Part shown: in pieces, positions 4,801-5,840 of the stretch
Position numbering within the stretch: the stretch's first letter is position 1
How the letters are laid out: every line of letters begins with the position of its first letter
NCBI GenBank assembly: GCA_937885475.1
Contig: CAKZZR010000237.1
Coordinates: 1-5,840, forward strand
Source of the DNA: an uncultured Treponema sp.
GTDB taxonomy: Bacteria; Spirochaetota; Spirochaetia; Treponematales; Treponemataceae
Direction: 5' to 3'
Length of the DNA stretch: 5,840 nt
Notes under the pieces: generated by a model
Database searches by the model: none
Told to the model about the DNA's origin: nothing
What the model saw: the letters and a program-made list of their open reading frames with translations, nothing else
Program-made: the position numbers and the translations under genes

Positions 4801-5840
4801 ATGAGGGCATAGCCGCGGTTCCCGCAGGGCAGACGGTGATTAAGTACCTGTCGCAGTCGTCGCACAAATTCAGCGGCACCGTATGGGACAAAACCTCGGC
4901 GACGGACACAAACTCTTCCGACATTGAGGCGGTAACGTATCAGATATATTCCGTTGCGGACGACGGCACAAAAACCGCCGTTCAGGACGGAAACGGCACG
5001 GCGCGCTTTTCTCTCCAGAGTGGGGCGACCTACCAGTACGCGTGGTCTGCAAACGTAGATTTGGGAAGCCTGGACAACAGCAAAACCTACTGCGTTCACT
5101 TCACTGCAAAGGATGGCGCGGAAAACACCACGACCATAGGCGGCTCCGGCAGCACGGCAAACAGTGGCAGCACGCAGGTCAGCCCCGGCACGCTTACGCT
5201 CAAGCTGGATTCCGACGCGCCAAGCTTTGAGGCGCTGTGGTACACCTACGACGACGAGCATTTCAGCAGGGCTACCGGCACGGTATTCGCAAAGCAGAAC
5301 AGCCCGTCCCTTATCATTTATGGAACAATAACAGACACGGTAAGTGGCGTGCAAAGCCTTACCTGCACCATAGGAAACAGCACGCAAGCGGCAGGCACGG
5401 CTACCTTCAGCAGCGGTGAAGTGCCGCAAAGCGCGACAGGCGCAGATTTTGCCGCGCTCACCTGGAACGAAACACTTACCGGAGTCGGCGTAACGGCGTT
5501 CAAGGCGGTCATTGCAAGCGACAAGCTCAGCACCGGGCAGCTTAAAATAACGCCAAAGGACATTGCAGGAAACGGCAGCGCGCAGAACACGCTCACCATA
5601 ATCCACGACACGGAAGAGCCGACGATTGCCGTCTCAAGCGTAACGCCTACCGTGGAACGCACGGAAAATTCCATTACGAACGAATACGTGAACGGAACCA
5701 TCACGGTAAGCGGCATGGCAAGCGACGACAACTCGCTCAAGGCGGTAACGCTGTATGTAAGCCAGCTTGCACAGGGAGCCGCAAGCGGCACGCCCACCAT
5801 TACGCACGGCGGCGCGACCTACTACCGGCTTGCGGAATTC
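1752..5840 (+). CDS. Giant lipoprotein with tandem Ig-like repeats (3' end outside window)
   Basis: The frame is open from ATG 1752 to the window edge, 1363 codons with no stop, so the protein is larger than this. Residues 1-22 form a lipoprotein signal peptide: basic start with Lys3, a hydrophobic core, then lipobox LLS with Cys23 as the predicted lipidated residue. From residue 34 the protein is a chain of beta-rich repeats with two recurring marks. An opening strand resembles G-T-x-x-D (for example GTVTDDD, GTATDGSG, GTITDTVSG, GMASDDN). A closing strand resembles T-x-x-D-x-A-G-N, followed by a linker D-x-x-A-P (DNTAP 141-145, DTKAP 674-678, DRNAP 1004-1008, DSDAP 1153-1157). This pattern is typical of bacterial Ig-like domains in surface and adhesion proteins. 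No catalytic motif is visible. Residues about 207-393 interrupt the pattern. A C9 run at codons 84-87 and an A8 run at codons 95-97 make the gene prone to frameshifts. I infer an envelope-anchored, possibly surface-exposed protein that binds a host, partner or polymer; the ligand is unknown. I do not recognise a named gene. Confidence 0.88.
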   Translation, partial: MMKTSLSALFAVCLACGIALLSCDVGVGLGESVDTAAPSLSITYPTDGSVIMNTFTMKGTSADDTSIAKISISVSPTKDISEFTPPQYLATYDAKKKEWECAINTCTNGTWELPDGEYKFNVTARDSAGRTTEKSSVYKIDNTAPIVVLKRPDTDDAYGRTIKVTGDIADQNSLSSLYVTVYKRIEDGTDTNGKPVYRLGDKITTIQQKNISGVGLELIIGKYFAEKGSADYQALSEESKALQAVYEAFYADGTAKGSANVFCTVEVADEALEYSVPSGISSRIYTPASGTYGLKADGTANQNEAADALSGNLSSGYYLYDDIYSEIYSDKGKGLTNADLIKIFNGTYEESRPQSADGAGETFSDTVKDILSLYEIPTAATESTTLDSTKLSQFSINPENFPYFEVSGYKYEATADGTLRFSDIMNEAKITVTVSQGADQVSLVADSIRLSVQRCDEHGMLDASADARTTLIHSIEDIEGMAGEQKTAALNARTSALTKGDSIKIVTGIGYLTAKNYYRVLVDGYDLDGNAVSSEDMFGFYVQPNAQPPVVNLTDAPADLSVTNTAEFTLSGTITQHAQNVELYYSITASDEKGSTVFYYPETAKDGAQNASEVKARLARVSVNDDASCSWTLPITQDLVSIPADSLYLYSVTLRAVDNENNVSGDMTRRIHIDTKAPAIGGISVSPYVSMDANNVPTVNGFVTVKANIDENYEFSETNYRIYTDDTSPVIIQEGRLTGLSIELTNVHTKPHDKKHFLMEFTAVDKAGNYSVTTQKIYVDQDTDKPAVSFSNLDSSVTEESGISDSANMLAQTANNKILGTVTDDDNVHSVTLEYSKDKITWTKFFEKANITTTSYNLSAALVKSLTDSVSLEEGLYYLRCTVTDKDGTDGSITETTETPIAFAVDNNPPTITITDKSGEYHTENFSIHGTATDGSGIKKLVRTKRTSEGHVIQENVEIDVASDGEWTDSITVSEDQESGETIEYTAYDRFNRETKQTFTYLLDRNAPQLSLDKIDDEGIAAVPAGQTVIKYLSQSSHKFSGTVWDKTSATDTNSSDIEAVTYQIYSVADDGTKTAVQDGNGTARFSLQSGATYQYAWSANVDLGSLDNSKTYCVHFTAKDGAENTTTIGGSGSTANSGSTQVSPGTLTLKLDSDAPSFEALWYTYDDEHFSRATGTVFAKQNSPSLIIYGTITDTVSGVQSLTCTIGNSTQAAGTATFSSGEVPQSATGADFAALTWNETLTGVGVTAFKAVIASDKLSTGQLKITPKDIAGNGSAQNTLTIIHDTEEPTIAVSSVTPTVERTENSITNEYVNGTITVSGMASDDNSLKAVTLYVSQLAQGAASGTPTITHGGATYYRLAEF
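2002..2010 (+). repeat. C9 homopolymer in coding sequence, candidate phase-variation tract
   Basis: Nine consecutive C residues encode part of Thr84-Pro85-Pro86-Gln87 in the first Ig-like repeat. The frame is intact at nine. With ten, translation would stop at TGA 2027-2029 after 92 residues. With eight, it would stop at TAG 2017-2019 after 88 residues. Tracts of this length are mutable by slipped-strand mispairing, and poly-G/C tracts are established switches for surface genes in several pathogens, including Treponema pallidum. Variation at this site is inferred. Confidence 0.6.
2034..2041 (+). repeat. A8 homopolymer in coding sequence
   Basis: Eight A residues encode Lys95-Lys96 and the first two bases of Lys97, 24 bases after the C9 run. 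Losing one A leads to TAA at 2059-2061 and gaining one leads to TAA at 2105-2107. A frameshift in the C run ends before this point, so the A run cannot compensate for it. A8 is less mutable than C9 in most bacteria but can also cause transcriptional slippage. Confidence 0.45.
2370..2930 (+). other. Atypical insertion in the lipoprotein, residues about 207-393
   Basis: Between the second repeat's opening strands and the NPENFPYFEVSGY segment at 397-409, about 187 residues lack the Ig-like opening, closing and linker motifs. The stretch includes a probable helical segment rich in Ala, Glu and Lys (around residues 235-250) and a tyrosine-rich patch (YYLYDDIYSEIY, about 317-328). It is small-residue and acid rich elsewhere. 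It stays in the same frame with similar codon choice to its surroundings, so I see no sign of recent transfer. It could be an embedded domain or a long decoration between two strands. No known family is recognised. Confidence 0.45.

Larger units (their letters stand above)
1851..5840 (+). repeat. Tandem Ig-like repeat units at protein level
   Basis: The D-x-x-(A/P/E)-P linker recurs at residues 34 (DTAAP), 141, 674, 780 (as DQDTDKP), 906 (DNNPP), 1004, 1153 and 1286 (DTEEP). A degenerate copy ending in PP lies at 548-549. Intervals between clear copies are 107, 106, 126, 98, 149 and 133 residues, the size range of bacterial Ig-like domains with loops of varying length. Each linker follows a strand ending in a variant of D-x-A-G-N, such as DSAGR, DKAGN or DIAGN. 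The repeats are divergent in sequence and I see no long exact DNA repeats, so they are old duplications and not a recent, recombination-prone tandem array. The last unit is cut by the window edge. Confidence 0.75.

Noticed and set aside
4659..5606. 315-residue open frame on the minus strand under the lipoprotein gene
   Set aside because: It lies fully inside the long + strand frame, has no evident ribosome binding site, and its protein is arginine/valine/cysteine rich without recognisable domains. GC-rich third positions in the real gene explain an open antisense frame.
5318..5800. 160-residue open frame on the minus strand
   Set aside because: Overlaps both the + strand gene and the other antisense frame; composition (Ser/Val/Leu with no pattern) is that of a reversed repeat protein. 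Treated as a shadow.
1752..5840. Recent tandem duplication or mobile element in the lipoprotein gene
   Set aside because: The repeats are similar only as protein motifs; no long exact direct or inverted DNA repeats, transposase motifs or target-site duplications were seen.
1..5840. tRNA, rRNA, CRISPR array or riboswitch
   Set aside because: The two gaps are short (about 170 and 206 bases) and contain only simple hairpins; no cloverleaf, repeat-spacer pattern or conserved riboswitch core was recognised.

Overview
The window reads as spirochaete DNA, most likely Treponema or a close relative. Three points suggest this: the first gene is a close match to the 'clade X' phosphofructokinase known from treponemes (TP0108 family); the second encodes a giant lipoprotein with a spirochaete-style lipobox; and AT-rich intergenic DNA flanks coding sequence of roughly 50% GC. 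The species cannot be named from this sequence.

Layout, all on the + strand. Positions 1-168 are an AT-rich gap with a rho-independent terminator for something upstream (27-53) and a weak promoter candidate before the first gene. Positions 169-1545 encode a complete group II 6-phosphofructokinase, a glycolytic housekeeping enzyme. Positions 1546-1751 are a second gap with two hairpins: one is the probable pfk terminator, the other lies shortly before the next gene. From 1752 to the window edge (5840) runs one uninterrupted reading frame of at least 1363 codons with no stop. It encodes a secreted lipoprotein made of eight or more tandem Ig-like repeats, with a roughly 190-residue insertion of different character in its first third. 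The 3' end of this gene is outside the window.

The two genes are not an obvious functional unit. A strong hairpin and about 200 bases separate them, and a glycolytic kinase and a surface-type repeat lipoprotein share no evident pathway, so they probably have separate promoters.

The most interesting feature is a run of nine C residues (2002-2010), closely followed by a run of eight A residues (2034-2041), near the 5' end of the lipoprotein gene. As given, the frame is open. Gain or loss of a single C would hit a stop within about six codons, before the A run, so the tract is laid out like an ON/OFF contingency switch for a surface protein. I found no RNA genes, CRISPR array, insertion sequence or recognisable new multi-gene system. 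The long reading frames on the opposite strand under the lipoprotein gene look like codon-bias shadows.
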